Assembly (NCBI GenBank): GCA_003131705.1
Contig: PKUY01000281.1
Coordinates: forward strand, 1,649 to 8,353
Source of the DNA: Acidobacteriota bacterium
Lineage (GTDB): Bacteria > Acidobacteriota > Terriglobia > Acidiferrales > UBA7541
Length of the DNA stretch: 6,705 nucleotides
Reading direction: 5' to 3'
Notes under the pieces: model-generated
Told to the model about the DNA's origin: nothing
Databases searched by the model: none
Seen by the model: the letters and a program-made list of their open reading frames with translations, nothing else
Shown here: piece after piece, positions 5,866 through 6,705 of the stretch
How the letters are laid out: each line of letters begins with the position of its first letter
How positions within the stretch are numbered: the first letter of the stretch is position 1
Translations under genes and position numbers: made by a program

Positions 5866-6705
5866 CTAGGACGCGCGCGAAGTCAGCCGGGCGTCAGGCG
5901 ACGTTAACCGGGCAATCAGAAACTCCATCATCGCGCGCGGATCGGGATTCGAGGATTTTAGCTGGCTGTCTGCTTCGGCAAGAGCCACGAGGCCCGCAAG
6001 CAGTTGCGCCTTCGGAATGCGGTGAGCTTGGCGGACAGCGTTTTCCGCGGCATCGGGCCGCATGCCGAGCTGGCGCGCGGCTTGAAAGCCGCTGGTATGC
6101 GGGGGCAGGTGACGCGCCTCGATCAGCTTGCGATACATCCACGCCAGCGCTCCGACGATTCCCGCGGGCTGCTCGCCTTCGCGCAGAAGGTTATCGAGAA
6201 ACGCGAGCGCCGCAGCCCGGTTACGGTTTGCCAGCATCTCGCCCAGCTGCCAGACTGTATTTTTGCGCGCGGCGACAACAAGAGTTTCCACGTCGGCTGC
6301 CGTGATGCGTCCGAGGCCTTGCGCGTACGTAGTCAGTTTTTCGAGTTCGATACGGATTCGCGCAGGAGCGCCATTCAGAATGTCGGCGAGCAGCGTCGCA
6401 GCCTCGCGGTCGATTTCCGCGCCCAGCTCTTTCGCCATCTGCATGGCCAGCGAAGCGGCAGATTCCGCGCCGATGGAAAGTTCCACAACAAGCGCCTTCT
6501 CCTGCAGAAGCTTGTAGAATCTCTGGCGCCCGTCGAGCGCCGAAGCTTCGAGCAGAAGAACCGTGAACGGCGCGGGCGAATCCAGATACTCTCCAAGCGC
6601 TTTCAGAATGTCGTCGCGCGATTTTTCACCGAGCTTTTCGAAGGATTCGGCGCCCTCGACGACAATCACCTGGCGCGGGGCCATCATCGGAAGAGTCTGC
6701 GCCTG
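5866..6705 (-). CDS. holA: DNA polymerase III delta subunit, N-terminus outside the window
   Basis: Clamp-loader subunit that opens the beta sliding clamp during replication. The frame is open to the right edge (reading QAQTLPMMAPRQVIVVEGAE), so ATG 6687 is internal and about 60 N-terminal residues are missing compared with the usual 330-345. The visible 279 residues carry the delta pattern: LP-x-x-APRQVIVVEGAE, the segment FTVLLLEASALDGRQRFYKLLQ, the lid-type region REAATLLADILNGAPARIRIELEKLTTYA, and domain III NTVWQLGEMLANRNRAAALAFLDNLLREGEQPAGIVGALAWMYRKLIEA. It ends with helical KAQLLAGLVALAEADSQLKSSNPDPRAMMEFLIARL, typical of HolA. The short tail after that is unconserved. Gene order holA next to rpsT is common in bacteria, though here they converge. 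Confidence in family is high. Confidence 0.93.
   Translation of the reverse strand, partial: QAQTLPMMAPRQVIVVEGAESFEKLGEKSRDDILKALGEYLDSPAPFTVLLLEASALDGRQRFYKLLQEKALVVELSIGAESAASLAMQMAKELGAEIDREAATLLADILNGAPARIRIELEKLTTYAQGLGRITAADVETLVVAARKNTVWQLGEMLANRNRAAALAFLDNLLREGEQPAGIVGALAWMYRKLIEARHLPPHTSGFQAARQLGMRPDAAENAVRQAHRIPKAQLLAGLVALAEADSQLKSSNPDPRAMMEFLIARLTSPDARLTSRAS

Overview
The window looks like a chromosomal core region of a GC-rich, Gram-negative-type bacterium. The gene content and protein style suggest Acidobacteriota (for example a Terriglobia-like lineage): a periplasmic SurA/PpiC-type chaperone, a stand-alone BlaI-type repressor, and a YhaM-type HD exonuclease beside DusB. This assignment is inference from general familiarity, because no rRNA or other marker in the window settles it. 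There is no phage, IS element, CRISPR array, tRNA or rRNA.

Left block, plus strand (1-3347): four tightly packed genes that are probably co-transcribed. They are a 5'-truncated SurA/PpiC-like peptidyl-prolyl isomerase, a YhaM-like OB-fold/HD nuclease that overlaps its stop codon by one base, a BlaI/MecI-type winged-helix regulator 7 nt further on, and dusB (tRNA-dihydrouridine synthase), whose ATG directly follows the regulator's stop codon. Protein folding, RNA turnover, gene regulation and tRNA modification are thus joined in one transcript.

Middle block, minus strand (3320-4718): rsmI (16S rRNA 2'-O-ribose methyltransferase), followed 45 nt downstream by a tautomerase-family gene that is split by a frameshift. 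The first 57 codons, up to an in-frame TAG, and the rest of the protein lie in two frames that meet at a run of seven T (A7 at 3614-3620 on the plus strand). Removing one T restores a continuous 149-residue protein. The tail of this gene overlaps the 3' end of dusB by 28 bp, tail to tail.

A gap of about 790 bp (4719-5509) separates rsmI from the divergent rpsT. I find no convincing gene in it. It holds short near-repeats, an 8-bp perfect hairpin with a competing pairing partner, and, at its right end, a very good sigma70-type promoter for rpsT.

Right block: rpsT (ribosomal protein S20, plus strand) converges on holA (DNA polymerase III delta subunit, minus strand), which runs off the right edge of the window. 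A GC-rich hairpin lies between them.

Overall this is mainly housekeeping. The best candidates for a second look are the homopolymer-frameshifted tautomerase, the BlaI-type regulator embedded in an RNA-metabolism operon without its usual sensor protease, and the structured region upstream of rpsT. I see no clear new biological system.
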